Shown here one piece after another: positions 26,282 to 38,018 of a DNA stretch of 64,000 nucleotides. The stretch spans positions 930,001 to 994,000 of the forward strand of contig NZ_JACHLL010000001.1 of NCBI RefSeq assembly GCF_014207935.1, written 5' to 3'. The translations under genes and the position numbers were made by a program. Origin of the DNA: Pseudomonas fluvialis. Lineage in GTDB: Bacteria; Pseudomonadota; Gammaproteobacteria; Pseudomonadales; Pseudomonadaceae. Below the pieces are notes generated by a model. It saw only the letters and a list, made by a program, of their open reading frames with translations, had not been told where the DNA came from and did no database searches. Position 1 is the first letter of the stretch. Each line of letters opens with the position of its first letter.

Positions 26282-27655
26282 TCAGAAGAACGCCAGGCCG
26301 ACCTGGAACAGGCGCTCGACATCGCGAATGTACTTCTTGTCGACCAGGAACAGGATCACATGGTCGCCCGACTCGATCCGGGTGTCGTCGTGGGCGATCA
26401 GCACTTCTTCGTCGCGGATGATCGCGCCGATGGTAGTACCGGGCGGCAGGGCAATGTTTTCCACGCTGCGACCGACCACCTTGCTCGACTTGGCATCGCC
26501 GTGGGCAATGGCCTCGATGGCCTCGGCAGCACCACGGCGCAGCGAGTGCACGCTGACGATATCGCCGCGGCGCACATGGGTCAGCAGGGTGCCGATGGTG
26601 GCCAGCTGCGGGCTGATGGCAATGTCGATCTCGCCGCCCTGCACCAGGTCGACGTAGGCCGGGTTGTTGATCAGCGTCATCACCTTGCGCGCGCCCAGAC
26701 GCTTGGCCAGCAGGGACGACATGATGTTGGCTTCATCATCGTTGGTCAGCGAGAGGAAGATGTCTGCCTCGTTGATGTTCTCTTCCACCAGCAGGTCGCG
26801 GTCGGAAGCGCTGCCCTGCAGGACGATGGTGCTTTCCAGGCTTTCCGAGAGGTAGCGGCAGCGTGCCGGGTTCATCTCGATGATCTTCACCTGATAGCGG
26901 CTTTCGATGGCCTCAGCCAGGCGCTCGCCGATGTTGCCGCCGCCAGCGATGACGATGCGCTTGTAGCTGTCTTCCATGCGCCGCAGCTCGCTCATTACCG
27001 CGCGGATGTGGGCCTTGGCGGCGATGAAGAACACTTCATCATCGGCCTCGATCACGGTATCGCCCTGGGGGATGATGGCCCGACCGCGACGGTAGATGGC
27101 GGCCACGCGGGTATCGACGTTGGGCATGTGCTGGCGCAGCTGGCGTAGTTCGTGGCCCACCAGCGGGCCGCCGTAGTAGGCGCGCACGCCCACCAGCTGG
27201 GCCTTGCCCTCGGCGAAGTCGAGTACCTGCAGGGCGCCTGGGTATTCGATCAGGCGCTTGATGTAGTTGGTCACCACCTGTTCCGGGCTGATCAGCACGT
27301 CGACCGGAATGGCCTCGTTGTCGAACAGACCGCTGCGGGTCAGGTAGGCCGCTTCGCGCACCCGGGCAATCTTGGTCGGGGTGCTGAACAGGGTGTAGGC
27401 AACCTGGCAGGCGATCATGTTGACTTCGTCGCTGTTGGTCACCGCCACCAGCATGTCGGCGTCATCGGCGCCGGCCTGGCGCAGTACGGTGGGAAATGAG
27501 CCGCGACCGGCGACCGTACGGATATCCAGGCGGTCGCTGAGATTGCGCAGGCGCTCGGTATCGGTGTCGACCACCGTGATGTCGTTGGCTTCGCTGGCCA
27601 GGTGTTCGGCCAGGGTTCCACCGACCTGGCCGGCGCCGAGAATGATGATCTTCAC
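26282..27655 (-). CDS. trkA: Trk potassium uptake regulatory protein TrkA
   Basis: 457-residue cytosolic NAD(H)-binding gate of the Trk K+ uptake system. Two tandem RCK units are seen, each with a Rossmann motif: [17 protein letters not shown] (residues 2-18) and [17 protein letters not shown] (about 234-250), each followed by a TrkA-C domain. It needs a TrkH/TrkG membrane subunit, which is not in this window. It follows rsmB by 12 nt. Confidence 0.96.
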   Translation of the reverse strand: MKIIILGAGQVGGTLAEHLASEANDITVVDTDTERLRNLSDRLDIRTVAGRGSFPTVLRQAGADDADMLVAVTNSDEVNMIACQVAYTLFSTPTKIARVREAAYLTRSGLFDNEAIPVDVLISPEQVVTNYIKRLIEYPGALQVLDFAEGKAQLVGVRAYYGGPLVGHELRQLRQHMPNVDTRVAAIYRRGRAIIPQGDTVIEADDEVFFIAAKAHIRAVMSELRRMEDSYKRIVIAGGGNIGERLAEAIESRYQVKIIEMNPARCRYLSESLESTIVLQGSASDRDLLVEENINEADIFLSLTNDDEANIMSSLLAKRLGARKVMTLINNPAYVDLVQGGEIDIAISPQLATIGTLLTHVRRGDIVSVHSLRRGAAEAIEAIAHGDAKSSKVVGRSVENIALPPGTTIGAIIRDEEVLIAHDDTRIESGDHVILFLVDKKYIRDVERLFQVGLAFF

Positions 27656-27667
27656 GCAGTCACTCCA

Positions 27668-28981
27668 TCAGCCGCGTGGTGACGCGGCAATCTTGATCAG
27701 CTTGGCATAGTAGAAGCCGTCGTGGCCGCCGTCCTGCGGCAGCAACTGACGACCATGCGCCTGTTTCAGGCCAAAGGGCCCGGTGATGTCCAGCTCGCGC
27801 GCCCCTGGGGTGCGGGCGAGAAAGGCACCGATGTTGTCCGAGTTCTCCTGCGGCAGCACCGAGCAGGTGGCGTACAGCAGGATGCCGCCCACTTCCAGGG
27901 TCGGCCACAGGGCATCCAGCAGCTCGCCTTGCAGCTGGGCCAGGGCGGCGATGTCGGCCTCCTGGCGGGTCAGCTTGATGTCCGGGTGGCGGCGGATCAC
28001 GCCGGTGGCCGAGCACGGTGCATCCAGCAGAATGCGCTGGAAAGGCTTGCCGTCCCACCAGACCTTGGTCGCGCGACCGTCGGCGGCAATCAGCTCGGCA
28101 TCCAGGCCGAGACGGTCGAGATTCTCGCGCACCCGTGCCAGGCGGCTTTGTTCCAGATCAATGGCGGTGACATGGCTGAGGCCTGGCTCTGCCTCCAGCA
28201 GGTGGCAGGTCTTGCCGCCGGGTGCCGCGCAGGCATCCAGCACGCGCTGGCCGGGTGCCAGGTCTAGCAGGTCGGCGGCCAGCTGGGCGGCTTCATCCTG
28301 CACGCTGACATGGCCCTCCATGAAACCGGGCAGGGTCTTCACATCGCAGGCTTCGAGCAGGCGAATGCCATCGCGGCTGAAGGCGCAGGGTTCGGCGCCA
28401 ATACCGGCGGCCTGTAGCTTGGCCAGATACGCTTCGCGGCTGCCCTGGCGGCGATTGATCCGCAGCAGCAGCGGCGGATGCTGATTGTTGGACGCGCAGA
28501 TGGCCTGCCACTTTTCGGGCCAGTCGGCCTTCAGGCGCTTCTGCAGCCAGCGCGGATGGGCCGTGTGCAGCACCGGATCGCGATCCAGTTCGGCCAGCAA
28601 GGCTTCGTGGTCACGCTGGGCGTTGCGCAGTACGGCATTGAGCAGGCCCTTGAGCGAGCTTTTCTTCAGTTTGTCGACACAGGCCACCGTCTCGCCGATG
28701 GCGGCATGCGGCGGGATACGGGTGTGCAGCAGTTGATACAGCCCGACCAGCAGCAGCGCCTCGACGTCGCGGTCGGCGGCCTTGAATGGCTTCTGCAGCA
28801 GCTTGTCCATCAGCAGCGCCAGGCGTGGCTGCCAGCGGGCGGTGCCAAAGGCCAGGTCCTGGGCCAGGCCGCGATCACGCGGCTCGACCCTGTCCAGCAG
28901 CGGCGGCAGGCTGCTGCCCAGTGAGGCCTTGCCGTTGAGTACGGCGGCCAGGGCGCGGGCGGCGGCCAGGCGGGGATTCAT
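27668..28981 (-). CDS. rsmB: 16S rRNA (cytosine-967-C5)-methyltransferase
   Basis: 437-residue RsmB (Sun). The N-terminal NusB-like RNA-binding domain covers about residues 1-140, followed by the SAM-dependent methyltransferase domain with [15 protein letters not shown], the [15 protein letters not shown] motif IV cysteine, and [11 protein letters not shown], the motif VI catalytic cysteine. It sits between fmt and trkA as in other gammaproteobacteria; the ATG is 13 nt after the fmt stop. Confidence 0.96.
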   Translation of the reverse strand: MNPRLAAARALAAVLNGKASLGSSLPPLLDRVEPRDRGLAQDLAFGTARWQPRLALLMDKLLQKPFKAADRDVEALLLVGLYQLLHTRIPPHAAIGETVACVDKLKKSSLKGLLNAVLRNAQRDHEALLAELDRDPVLHTAHPRWLQKRLKADWPEKWQAICASNNQHPPLLLRINRRQGSREAYLAKLQAAGIGAEPCAFSRDGIRLLEACDVKTLPGFMEGHVSVQDEAAQLAADLLDLAPGQRVLDACAAPGGKTCHLLEAEPGLSHVTAIDLEQSRLARVRENLDRLGLDAELIAADGRATKVWWDGKPFQRILLDAPCSATGVIRRHPDIKLTRQEADIAALAQLQGELLDALWPTLEVGGILLYATCSVLPQENSDNIGAFLARTPGARELDITGPFGLKQAHGRQLLPQDGGHDGFYYAKLIKIAASPRG

Positions 28982-28994
28982 TGACGCCCCCTCA

Positions 28995-29924
28995 TTACAA
29001 CAGCACCAGGCCGGGAGCGAACTGCTCGCGACGGCTGTTGTACAGGTCGGAAAAGTTCAGCGGCTTGCCGCCGGGCAACTGCAGGCGAGTTAGGCGCAGG
29101 GCGCCTTCACCGCAGGCGACGGTCAGGCCATCTTTGCTGGCGGCGAGAATCTGTCCGGGCTGGCCGCTGCCCTCGCCTAGGGTAGCGGCCAGCACTTTCA
29201 GCGGCTCGCCGTTCAGCGTGCTGTGGCAGATCGGCCAGGGGTTGAAGGCGCGTACCAGACGCTCCAGTTCGTCGGCCGGGCGACTCCAGTCGAGGCGCGC
29301 TTCGTCCTTGTTCAGCTTGTGCGCGTAATTGGCCAGTCTGTCGTCCTGCACTTCGCCCTTGAGGGTGCCGGCCGCCAGTGCGTCGACGGCCTGGATCACG
29401 GCCTGCGAACCCAGGGCGGCGAGACGGTCATGCAGGCTGCCACCGGTATCGGAGGGTGCAATGGGCGTACTCACCTTGAGCAGCATCGGCCCGGTATCCA
29501 GCCCTGCTTCCATCTGCATCACGGTGACGCCGCTTTCACCGTCGCCCGCCTGCACGGCGCGTTGGATCGGTGCGGCACCGCGCCAGCGCGGCAGCAGCGA
29601 GGCATGGCTGTTGATACAGCCCAGGCGCGGGGTGTCCAGCACTACCTGGGGCAGGATCAGGCCGTACGCCACCACGACCATCAGGTCCGGTTGCAGCGCG
29701 GCCAGTTCGGCCTGCGCTTCCGGCGCCCGCAGGGTGGCGGGTTGATACACCGGAATGCCGTGCTCAATGGCCAACTGCTTGACCGGGCTGGGCATCAGCT
29801 TGTGGCCGCGGCCGGCCGGGCGATCCGGCTGGGTGTAGACGGCGATGACCTGATGCTGGGTGCCGAGCAGGGCCTTGAGGTGTTCGGCGGCGAACTCCGG
29901 GGTACCAGCAAAGACGATGCGCAT
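28995..29924 (-). CDS. fmt: Methionyl-tRNA formyltransferase
   Basis: 309-residue enzyme that formylates initiator Met-tRNA using 10-formyl-tetrahydrofolate. Seen: the N-terminus [16 protein letters not shown], the catalytic region [19 protein letters not shown] (about residues 105-123), and the C-terminal tRNA-binding domain. An in-frame extension upstream of 29924 overlaps def and a terminator and is rejected. It is paired with def, whose product removes the same formyl group after translation starts. Confidence 0.96.
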   Translation of the reverse strand: MRIVFAGTPEFAAEHLKALLGTQHQVIAVYTQPDRPAGRGHKLMPSPVKQLAIEHGIPVYQPATLRAPEAQAELAALQPDLMVVVAYGLILPQVVLDTPRLGCINSHASLLPRWRGAAPIQRAVQAGDGESGVTVMQMEAGLDTGPMLLKVSTPIAPSDTGGSLHDRLAALGSQAVIQAVDALAAGTLKGEVQDDRLANYAHKLNKDEARLDWSRPADELERLVRAFNPWPICHSTLNGEPLKVLAATLGEGSGQPGQILAASKDGLTVACGEGALRLTRLQLPGGKPLNFSDLYNSRREQFAPGLVLL

Positions 29925-29949
29925 GGAATGACTCGCTACAGGAAAAGAA

Positions 29950-29973
29950 AAAGGCTTGCCGGAGCAAGCCTTT
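29950..29973 (-). terminator. Rho-independent terminator between def and fmt
   Basis: Perfect 10-bp stem AAAGGCTTGC / GCAAGCCTTT with a 4-nt loop, followed on the minus strand by a T-rich tract (TTCTTTTCC). It lies only 12 nt after the def stop and 25 nt before the fmt start. It would therefore attenuate read-through from def unless fmt has its own promoter. Confidence 0.75.
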
Positions 29974-29985
29974 GGGGTTCTGGGA

Positions 29986-30492
29986 TCAAGCTTGCTGACG
30001 GTGCTGTTTTTCCAGCTTCTTCTTGATCCGGTCACGCTTGAGACTGGACAGGTAGTCGACGAACAGCTTGCCATTGAGGTGATCACACTCGTGCTGGATG
30101 CACACGGCCAGTAGGCCCTCGGCCACCAGCTCGAAAGGCTCACCATTGCGGTCCAGCGCCTTGATCCGCACCTGTTGCGGACGGTCGACGTTCTCGTAGA
30201 AGCCCGGCACCGACAGGCAGCCTTCCTGGTACTGGTCCATCTGCTCGGTCAGCGGTTCGAATTCCGGGTTGATGAACACCATGGGCTCGGACTTGTCCTC
30301 GGACAGATCCATCACCACCAGACGCTTGTGTACGTTGACCTGAGTAGCGGCCAGACCGATGCCGGGGGCGGCATACATGGTCTCGAACATGTCGTCGATC
30401 AGCTGGCGCAGGGCGTCGTCCACCACCTCGACCGGTTTGGCAATGGTCCGCAGACGCGGGTCAGGAAACTCGAGGATGGTGAGGATAGCCAT
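29986..30492 (-). CDS. def: Peptide deformylase
   Basis: 168-residue metallo-hydrolase that removes the N-formyl group from new proteins. All three family motifs are present: GIGLAATQ (about residues 45-52), EGCLSVP with the metal-binding Cys (about 89-95), and HECDHLNG with two metal-binding His (about 133-140). Length is typical of a type I deformylase. It is the first gene of the minus-strand def-fmt-rsmB-trkA run and diverges from the LysM gene. Confidence 0.97.
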   Translation of the reverse strand: MAILTILEFPDPRLRTIAKPVEVVDDALRQLIDDMFETMYAAPGIGLAATQVNVHKRLVVMDLSEDKSEPMVFINPEFEPLTEQMDQYQEGCLSVPGFYENVDRPQQVRIKALDRNGEPFELVAEGLLAVCIQHECDHLNGKLFVDYLSSLKRDRIKKKLEKQHRQQA

Positions 30493-30623
30493 ATGCGTTT
30501 GTGATGCACTTGTGGAATAAAGTCAAAATCCGCTGCTAAGATGATGAACAGCATTGAAAATGGGCTTCAAGCCGCATTCTTCGCGGCTTTCGGGCGCACC
30601 AACATAATAAAGGGATTCACCGC

Positions 30624-31649
30624 ATGAGGAAATCACTACTCGCCCTGCTGCTCCTCGCCGCTGGCGGCCTGGCTCAGGCTCAGGTGCAGCTCAAAGAAGG
30701 TCATCCGGAGCGTTATACCGTGGTTCGCGGTGACACCCTCTGGGACATTTCCGGCAAATTCCTCAGCCAGCCGTGGAAGTGGCCGGAAATCTGGCACGCC
30801 AACCCACAGGTGGAGAATCCCCATCTCATCTACCCGGGCGACACGCTGAACCTGGTGTACATCGACGGCCAGCCGCGTCTGATGCTTAATCGCGGCGCCT
30901 CCCGCGGCACCATCAAGCTGTCGCCGCAAGTGCGCAGCACGCCAATGGCCGAAGCGATTCCGACCATTCCGCTGGAGAAGATCAACAGCTTCCTGCTGAG
31001 CAATCGCATCGTCGATTCGGATGCCGAATTCAGTAGCGCTCCCTATATTGTTGCGGGCAATGCCGAGCGTGTGGTGAGTGGTGCCGGTGACCGCATTTAC
31101 GCCCGCGGTGCTTTCGCGCCGGATCAGTCGGTGTTCGGCATCTTCCGCCAGGGCAAGACCTACATCGATCCGGAAACCAACGAATTCCTCGGTATCAACG
31201 CCGACGATATCGGTAGTGTCGAAGTGGTTGCGACCGAGGGCGACATTGCCACCCTCAACCTGCTGCGCACCACCCAGGAAACCCGCCTCGCTGACCGCCT
31301 GCTGCCCACCGAAGAGCGTGGCATCACCTCCACCTTCATGCCCAGTGCTCCGGCTCAGGAAGTTAGTGGCGTGATTCTCGACGTACCGCGTGGCGTCACC
31401 CAGATTGGCCAATATGACGTGGTCACCATCAACAAGGGCGCTCGCGACGGTCTGGCCGAGGGCAATGTCCTGGCGGTGTACAAGACCGGTGAAACCGTGC
31501 GCGACCGCGTAACCGGTGAAATGGTCAAGGTGCCGGACGAGCGCGCCGGGCTGATGATGGTGTTCCGTACCTATGACAAGCTCAGCTACGGGCTGGTCCT
31601 AGTGGCCACCCGGCAGCTGGAGCTGCAGGACAAGGTGCGCAACCCCTGA
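30624..31649 (+). CDS. LysM-domain exported protein
   Basis: 341-residue protein with a Sec signal peptide (MRKSLLALLLLAAGGLAQAQ, cleavage after AQA) and one LysM peptidoglycan-binding domain at about residues 32-80 (YTVVRGDTLWDISGKF to YPGDTLNLVYI). The remaining 260 residues have no catalytic motif that I recognise; they look like beta-rich extracytoplasmic sequence. AAGGGA precedes the ATG by 9 nt. The position between def and dprA is conserved in Pseudomonas (P. aeruginosa PA0020). A structural cell-wall role is inferred. Confidence 0.88.
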   Translation: MRKSLLALLLLAAGGLAQAQVQLKEGHPERYTVVRGDTLWDISGKFLSQPWKWPEIWHANPQVENPHLIYPGDTLNLVYIDGQPRLMLNRGASRGTIKLSPQVRSTPMAEAIPTIPLEKINSFLLSNRIVDSDAEFSSAPYIVAGNAERVVSGAGDRIYARGAFAPDQSVFGIFRQGKTYIDPETNEFLGINADDIGSVEVVATEGDIATLNLLRTTQETRLADRLLPTEERGITSTFMPSAPAQEVSGVILDVPRGVTQIGQYDVVTINKGARDGLAEGNVLAVYKTGETVRDRVTGEMVKVPDERAGLMMVFRTYDKLSYGLVLVATRQLELQDKVRNP

Positions 31650-31655
31650 TCGACC

Positions 31656-31688
31656 AACCCCCGCCAAGTGCGGGGGTTTTTCTTTCTT
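31656..31688 (+). terminator. Rho-independent terminator after the LysM gene
   Basis: Perfect 9-bp stem AACCCCCGC / GCGGGGGTT with a 5-nt loop, followed by TTTCTTTCTT, 6 nt after the LysM stop codon. Confidence 0.85.
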
Positions 31689-31743
31689 CCGTACCCCTGC
31701 AACAACGCCTGCTCTGGCAGGTGGCCGATCAAGGATGATCGAT

Positions 31744-32829
31744 ATGGCCGCACTCTCTCCGGCTGAGCTGGAAGCCCGTCTCCGTCTGCATGCCCTGCCA
31801 GCCATTGGTCCGCGGCGCATGTCCCGTCTGCTTGAGGTGTTTGGCAGTGCCAGTGCGGCACTCAGTGCTCCCGCCTCCGCCTGGCGCTCGCTGGGCTTGC
31901 CGGCCGAGGCGGCCGAACAGCGACGCAGCCCCTCTACCCGGGACAGCGCCGCCAGCGCCCTGGCCTGGCTGGAACAGGCGAATCATCACCTGCTCTGTCT
32001 GCACGACTCGGATTACCCTGCTCTGCTGGCAGAGCTTACGGATGCCCCGCCGCTGCTGTTCGTACGGGGCGATCCGGCACTGCTGGAGCGTCCGCAGATT
32101 GCTATGGTCGGTAGTCGTCGCGCTTCCAAACCGGGCCTGCAGAGTGCAGAGGCTTTTGCCCGCTGTCTGGCGCAGAGCGGTTTCGTGGTCACCAGCGGTC
32201 TGGCACTGGGCATCGATGGTGCGGCTCATCGCGGCGCTCTGGCGGGTGGCCGGACGGTTGCGGTACTCGGCACCGGCCTGCAGTGCCTGTATCCGCAGCG
32301 GCATGCCGGGCTGGCGGATGACATCGTGGCCGCTGGCGGGGCGCTGGTTTCCGAACTGCCGCTGGACTGTCCGCCGCAGGCGGCCAACTTTCCGCGGCGT
32401 AATCGCCTGATCAGCGGGCTGTCGCTTGGCGTGCTGGTGGTTGAGGCGTCCCCTTCCAGCGGCTCGCTGATTACGGCCCGCCTGGCCGCCGAGCAGGGGC
32501 GCGAGGTCTGGGCCTTGCCCGGCTCGATTCATCATCCCGGTGCCCATGGCTGCCACCAGCTGATCCGTGAGGGGGCGCAGCTGGTGGAGTCGGTAGCGCA
32601 TATTCTGGAGAGCCTGCAGGGTTGGCAGATGCCGCTGGCCAGTGTCGAAGAAGTTGCTTCCGCGACGGATCATCCCCTGCTGGCGTTGTTGCGCGCCGCG
32701 CCGGCCAGCAGCGAAAGTCTGGCCCTCAGCAGTCGGCAGGCGCTGCCGGAGGTGCTGGCGCAGTTGACCGAGCTGGAGCTGGACGGCCTGATCGCTCGGG
32801 AGGGTAATCTCTGGCTGGCCTGCCGCTAG
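31744..32829 (+). CDS. dprA: DNA-processing protein DprA
   Basis: 361-residue DprA/Smf, which loads RecA on incoming single-stranded DNA during natural transformation. Seen: an N-terminal helical segment, the Rossmann-like core with [12 protein letters not shown] (about residue 118) and [16 protein letters not shown] (about residue 154), and a C-terminal winged-helix-like domain. An ATG at 31735 is also in frame, but AAGGA (31731-31735) overlaps it and is well spaced for 31744. It is single-copy and complete. Confidence 0.93.
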   Translation: MAALSPAELEARLRLHALPAIGPRRMSRLLEVFGSASAALSAPASAWRSLGLPAEAAEQRRSPSTRDSAASALAWLEQANHHLLCLHDSDYPALLAELTDAPPLLFVRGDPALLERPQIAMVGSRRASKPGLQSAEAFARCLAQSGFVVTSGLALGIDGAAHRGALAGGRTVAVLGTGLQCLYPQRHAGLADDIVAAGGALVSELPLDCPPQAANFPRRNRLISGLSLGVLVVEASPSSGSLITARLAAEQGREVWALPGSIHHPGAHGCHQLIREGAQLVESVAHILESLQGWQMPLASVEEVASATDHPLLALLRAAPASSESLALSSRQALPEVLAQLTELELDGLIAREGNLWLACR

Positions 32830-32890
32830 GGTTTGTTCCCGTTTCGGCACTGGTGCAGGCTACACTGGCGCCTCTTTCCGGGAGGTGTCT

Positions 32891-33445
32891 GTGAGTCATT
32901 GGAAAACCTTGCAGCTGGCGCGTGTGCTGCGTGCTGGCGGTGTGATTGCCTATCCCACTGAAGCGGTCTGGGGGCTGGGTTGTGATCCGTGGAATGAGGC
33001 CGCGGTATTGCGTTTGCTCGAACTCAAAGACCGCCCCATGGCCAAAGGGTTGATCCTGGTGGCGGCGGGTATCGAACAGTTCGACTTCCTGCTTGAGGAC
33101 CTGCCGCAGCGCTGGCAGGATCGCCTGAGCAGCACCTGGCCGGGTCCGCATACCTGGCTGGTGCCGCACCAGGGCCGCCTGCCTCAGTGGATTACCGGCC
33201 AGCACGAGAGCGTTGCCCTGCGCGTGTCCGATCACCCGGTGGTGCGCGAGCTGTGCTCGCTCTATGGCCCACTGGTCTCCACCTCGGCCAATCCCGGCGG
33301 CCGCCCTGCGGCGCGCACGCGCCTGCGCGTCGAGCAGTACTTCCATGACCAGCTCGATGCCGTGTGCGGTGGTGCTTTGGGTGGGCGGCGCAACCCCAGT
33401 ATCATTCGCGACCTGATTACTGGCGATATCGTCCGGCCGGGCTGA
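32891..33445 (+). CDS. tsaC: Threonylcarbamoyl-AMP synthase TsaC
   Basis: 184-residue YrdC/Sua5-family enzyme that makes threonylcarbamoyl-AMP from Thr, bicarbonate and ATP, the first step of the t6A37 tRNA modification. The family core [16 protein letters not shown] (about residues 21-36) and the later STSANPGG are seen. A strong GGGAGG at 32880-32885 sets the start at GTG 32891; an in-frame GTG at 32885 overlaps the Shine-Dalgarno and is unlikely. In P. aeruginosa qor separates this gene from hemF; here hemF follows after 34 nt. Confidence 0.94.
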   Translation: MSHWKTLQLARVLRAGGVIAYPTEAVWGLGCDPWNEAAVLRLLELKDRPMAKGLILVAAGIEQFDFLLEDLPQRWQDRLSSTWPGPHTWLVPHQGRLPQWITGQHESVALRVSDHPVVRELCSLYGPLVSTSANPGGRPAARTRLRVEQYFHDQLDAVCGGALGGRRNPSIIRDLITGDIVRPG

Positions 33446-33470
33446 CGCCCGCCGCCTTCCAGCCTATTGA

Positions 33471-34796
<1,326 letters not shown>

Positions 34797-34797
<1 letters not shown>

Positions 34798-35621
34798 TGG
34801 ACCGCTACGGCGTATTCGGCAATCCCATCGGCCACAGCAAGTCGCCGCTGATCCACCGTCTGTTTGCCGAGCAAACCGGCCAGGCGCTCAGCTACGAGGC
34901 GCTCCTGGCGCCGCTGGACGATTTTGCCGGCTTTGCCCGGGCCTTCTTTGCCGAAGGCCGTGGCGCCAATGTCACCGTCCCGTTCAAGGAAGAAGCCTTC
35001 CGTCTGGCCGACAGCCTGAGCGAGCGAGCCCGCCGTGCCGGTGCGGTGAACACCCTGAAGAAGCTCGACGATGGCCGCCTGCTGGGCGACAACACCGACG
35101 GCGCCGGTCTGGTGCGTGATCTCACGGTCAATGCCGGGCTTACCCTGACGGGCCAGCGCATCCTTTTGCTGGGTGCCGGCGGCGCTGTGCGCGGCGTGCT
35201 TGAGCCGCTGCTGGCACAGCGCCCGGCAGCTCTGGTAATCGCCAACCGCACGGTGGCCAAGGCCGAGCAACTGGCCCGGGAGTTTGCCGATCTGGGCCCG
35301 GTGCTGGCTGCCGGCTTCGACTGGCTGGACGAACCGGTCGACCTGATCATCAACGGTACCTCGGCCAGCCTGGCCGGTGAGCTGCCGGCGATTGCACCGA
35401 GCCTGATCCAGGCCGGGCATACCGTCTGCTACGACATGATGTACGGCAAGGAGCTCACCGCCTTCAACCGCTGGGCGACCGAGCAGGGCGCTGCGCGGGT
35501 GATCGATGGTCTGGGCATGCTGGTCGAGCAGGCCGCCGAAGCCTTCTTCCTGTGGCGCGGTGTGCGTCCCGACTCGGCTCCCGTACTGCGTCACCTGCGG
35601 TTGTTACTCAGCGAAACATGA
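34797..35621 (+). CDS. aroE: Shikimate dehydrogenase (NADP+)
   Basis: 274-residue AroE, which reduces 3-dehydroshikimate to shikimate in the aromatic amino-acid pathway. Seen: the shikimate-binding [10 protein letters not shown] (residues 7-16), the catalytic Lys in [11 protein letters not shown] (about residue 65), DNTDGAG (Asp about 102), and the NADP-binding GAGGAVRG and NRT motifs. Length is normal. Its ATG overlaps the preceding stop codon, suggesting translational coupling. Confidence 0.97.
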
Positions 35622-35631
35622 TTCTGGTCTA

Positions 35632-35657
35632 GCCCAGCATTTGGTTGGCTGGGCTTA
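35632..35657 (+). terminator. Possible terminator after aroE
   Basis: Perfect 8-bp stem AGCCCAGC / GCTGGGCT with a 9-nt loop, starting 10 nt after the aroE stop. Only a short T/A-rich stretch (TAATCCTTAATA) follows, so it is a weak candidate. Confidence 0.45.
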
Positions 35658-35767
35658 ATCCTTAATACCGCGCTCTACTCGGCGCTCAACCTGAAAAAGA
35701 ACCGTCATGGTCTTGTCTTTCAGGTTGATCATCCTGCGCCACTCCAACAACAAAAGAGCGCCTCACC

Positions 35768-36754
35768 ATGAAAAAACTGTCGCTGTTAGCGGCTGGTCTA
35801 GGCCTGGCCTTTTCGGCCGGTCAGGCTGCCGCCTGGTCGCAACCCACGCACAAGAACATCGTCAAGGATGCCCTCGCCTTCATGAACTCGGCCAATGCCA
35901 GCGCCGAGATGCGCCGGGCCTACCAGTTCTATGTCGGCGCGGCCGGCTCCGAGGCCAGGGCCGGGGAGATTCTCGGCCAGGCCGCCTACGATGTGGATGA
36001 CTTCAAGGACACCCGTCTGGGTGGCTGGTGGGTCGGCTACGAATACGCCCCGGTATGGAATGCCGCGGCGTCGCTGGTCAACTACACGTCCTACTGGCAC
36101 TTCATCAACATGGGCCGCCAGGGCGACAGCCACGGCAACGATCGCGGCGGCTACGACTACCGCTACCACAAGGTCGACGGTGGCATCAGCGATGTCGACT
36201 GGTACGCCATGGTCTACCTGTACAACCGTGGCCTGAAGACCGAGGACTACAACAGCACCGAGGCGCACTACAGGCAGGGCAGCCGTTCGAACTGGGATGA
36301 GCATTATGGCGACTTCCAGGTGGCGGCCTTCCAGCCCATCGACAACCTGGCCAAGTACTGGTTCGACCAGTTCAAGGCCGCGCCTTCGCTGCAGACCATC
36401 GGCTTTGCCCTGCATGCCACCGGCGACGTGGCGCAGCCGCACCACACCTGGATCACCTCGGCCAATGGTCACTCCAGCTGGGAAGGCTGGGTCGACGATC
36501 ACTATGCCAGCGAACAGCTGAACAACCCGGTGGCCGTGGCCAACCTGGTCAGCCAGTACGATGCGCGCAAGCCGGTGCGCGATCTTCTGACCCAGACCGC
36601 GCAGGTGGCCTATCAGCATCCTGAACCGCTGTATGACAGTAGCTATGACACCCGCCTGCGGGTGGCCAAGGAGCTGATTCCGCAGTCGATTGCCCTGACC
36701 GTCAGCGTGCTGACCAAGGGTGCCAATCACTTCTACGGCCAGGGTGGTCTGTAA
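35768..36754 (+). CDS. plcB: Exported zinc-dependent phospholipase C
   Basis: 328-residue secreted enzyme of the zinc-dependent PLC family, which hydrolyses phospholipid head groups. The signal peptide ends AGQAAA, giving a mature protein that starts Trp-Ser-Gln. An N-terminal Trp acts as a Zn ligand in B. cereus PLC, so precise processing matters. Further likely ligands are the early His (QPTHKNIVKDA), the central HFIN and HGND segments, and ALHATGDVAQPHHTW. It follows aroE as in P. aeruginosa (PA0026). The next two genes are translationally linked to it. Confidence 0.88.
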   Translation: MKKLSLLAAGLGLAFSAGQAAAWSQPTHKNIVKDALAFMNSANASAEMRRAYQFYVGAAGSEARAGEILGQAAYDVDDFKDTRLGGWWVGYEYAPVWNAAASLVNYTSYWHFINMGRQGDSHGNDRGGYDYRYHKVDGGISDVDWYAMVYLYNRGLKTEDYNSTEAHYRQGSRSNWDEHYGDFQVAAFQPIDNLAKYWFDQFKAAPSLQTIGFALHATGDVAQPHHTWITSANGHSSWEGWVDDHYASEQLNNPVAVANLVSQYDARKPVRDLLTQTAQVAYQHPEPLYDSSYDTRLRVAKELIPQSIALTVSVLTKGANHFYGQGGL

Positions 36755-36755
36755 G

Positions 36756-38018
36756 GTGGCCGTTTCGCTGCGGTGCAGTTGGCGCAGCGCGTTGTGCGGG
36801 CTCTGGCTGGCAGGCTTTGGCCTGGCAGCCAGCGCTTCGCCGGAATTGCGCATCAATGGCGAGGTGCTGCCGGCCCGCAGCATTGCCTTGCTGCAGCAGG
36901 CGCTGACCCTCATCAAGTTCAATACCGACCCGGCCAGTCTGCGCAAGGGTCTGGTGGAAAACCACCTGCTGGCCCGCGAGGTCGAGGTGGAGCTGACCCC
37001 GGCCAACCGTCAGGATCTCGATGCGCTGGTGGAGAGCGAAGCGGCCAAGCTGATCGATCAGGTGTACGGCCGGCGCTTCGACCATGACATCCGCCCTTAC
37101 CTGCAGGAGCCCAAGGCGCTCAGTGCCCAGCGCCTGCAACAGGTGCTGGCACCCCGGGCGCAGGGGCTGGTGCTCAACAGTCTGTGGCTGAGCGAGGCGC
37201 AACAGGCCGAGGCGGCGACGGTCGAGCTGATCGGCTGGCAGTTTCCCGGGCAACCGCGGCAACGGCTGAACCTGCTGCAGCTGTACCAGGCCGGCAGCGT
37301 GCAGGCGCAGGTCGAGCTGCAACAGGGCAATCTGCGCTTCATGGGCGAGCTGGTGCGCGAGTACGCCCAGCGTGACTACCTGTGGTACCAGCTCGGCCGG
37401 ATGGGCTATAGCCAGGCGGAGCAGGACGGCATCCGCCGTCTGGTGCGCGACAAGCTGGTGCGTCACAAGTACCTGCACCAGATCGGCCTGTACAACGACT
37501 TCCACCATGAAACCCCCAGCCTCAAGGCGCTGGCCGCGCGGGTCAGCGATGCCGACGCCGAGCGTTATTACCAGGCCAATCTGGCCCAGTACCGCAATGT
37601 CGGCAGCGTGCAGGCGGCTCACCTGCGACTGGCCGATCAGGCCAGTGCCGACCGGGTCTACAACGAGATCCAGCAGGGCTTGCCGTTTGCCGAGGCGGTG
37701 CGCCGCTACTCGCTGGCAGAGGACAAGCAGCGGGCCGTACCCGGTGATCTCGGCCTGATCCGCCATAACGATCCAGGTCTGGATTTCCTGCGCAAGACGG
37801 CGCTGATCCAGAAGGCCGGCACTGTCTCGCAGCCGATGCTGATCGACGGCGCCTTCGAGATCATCCAGGTGCGCCAGCGTGAGGATCGCCAGCTGCCGCT
37901 GAGTGATCCCAGCGTGCGCTTCGAGGTCAATCAGGCGGTGGCCCGTCAGCAGCTCTCCGGCCAGTTTCAGGCGCGCCTGGATGCGCTGCTGGCCAGCGCC
38001 AAGGTGCAGGGGCTGTGA
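36756..38018 (+). CDS. Parvulin-type peptidyl-prolyl isomerase-like exported protein
   Basis: 420-residue protein with an N-terminal signal or anchor (SALCGLWLAGFGLAASA), a SurA/PpiD-like helical region (about residues 25-270), and a parvulin domain at about 275-375 (AAHLRLADQASADRVYNEIQQG, then GDLGLI and VSQPMLIDGAFEIIQV). The start is GTG 36756, one base after the plcB stop. Its own stop overlaps the next start (GTGA). The tight linkage suggests a foldase for PlcB, which is inference; a general periplasmic chaperone role is the alternative. Confidence 0.8.
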   Translation: MAVSLRCSWRSALCGLWLAGFGLAASASPELRINGEVLPARSIALLQQALTLIKFNTDPASLRKGLVENHLLAREVEVELTPANRQDLDALVESEAAKLIDQVYGRRFDHDIRPYLQEPKALSAQRLQQVLAPRAQGLVLNSLWLSEAQQAEAATVELIGWQFPGQPRQRLNLLQLYQAGSVQAQVELQQGNLRFMGELVREYAQRDYLWYQLGRMGYSQAEQDGIRRLVRDKLVRHKYLHQIGLYNDFHHETPSLKALAARVSDADAERYYQANLAQYRNVGSVQAAHLRLADQASADRVYNEIQQGLPFAEAVRRYSLAEDKQRAVPGDLGLIRHNDPGLDFLRKTALIQKAGTVSQPMLIDGAFEIIQVRQREDRQLPLSDPSVRFEVNQAVARQQLSGQFQARLDALLASAKVQGL

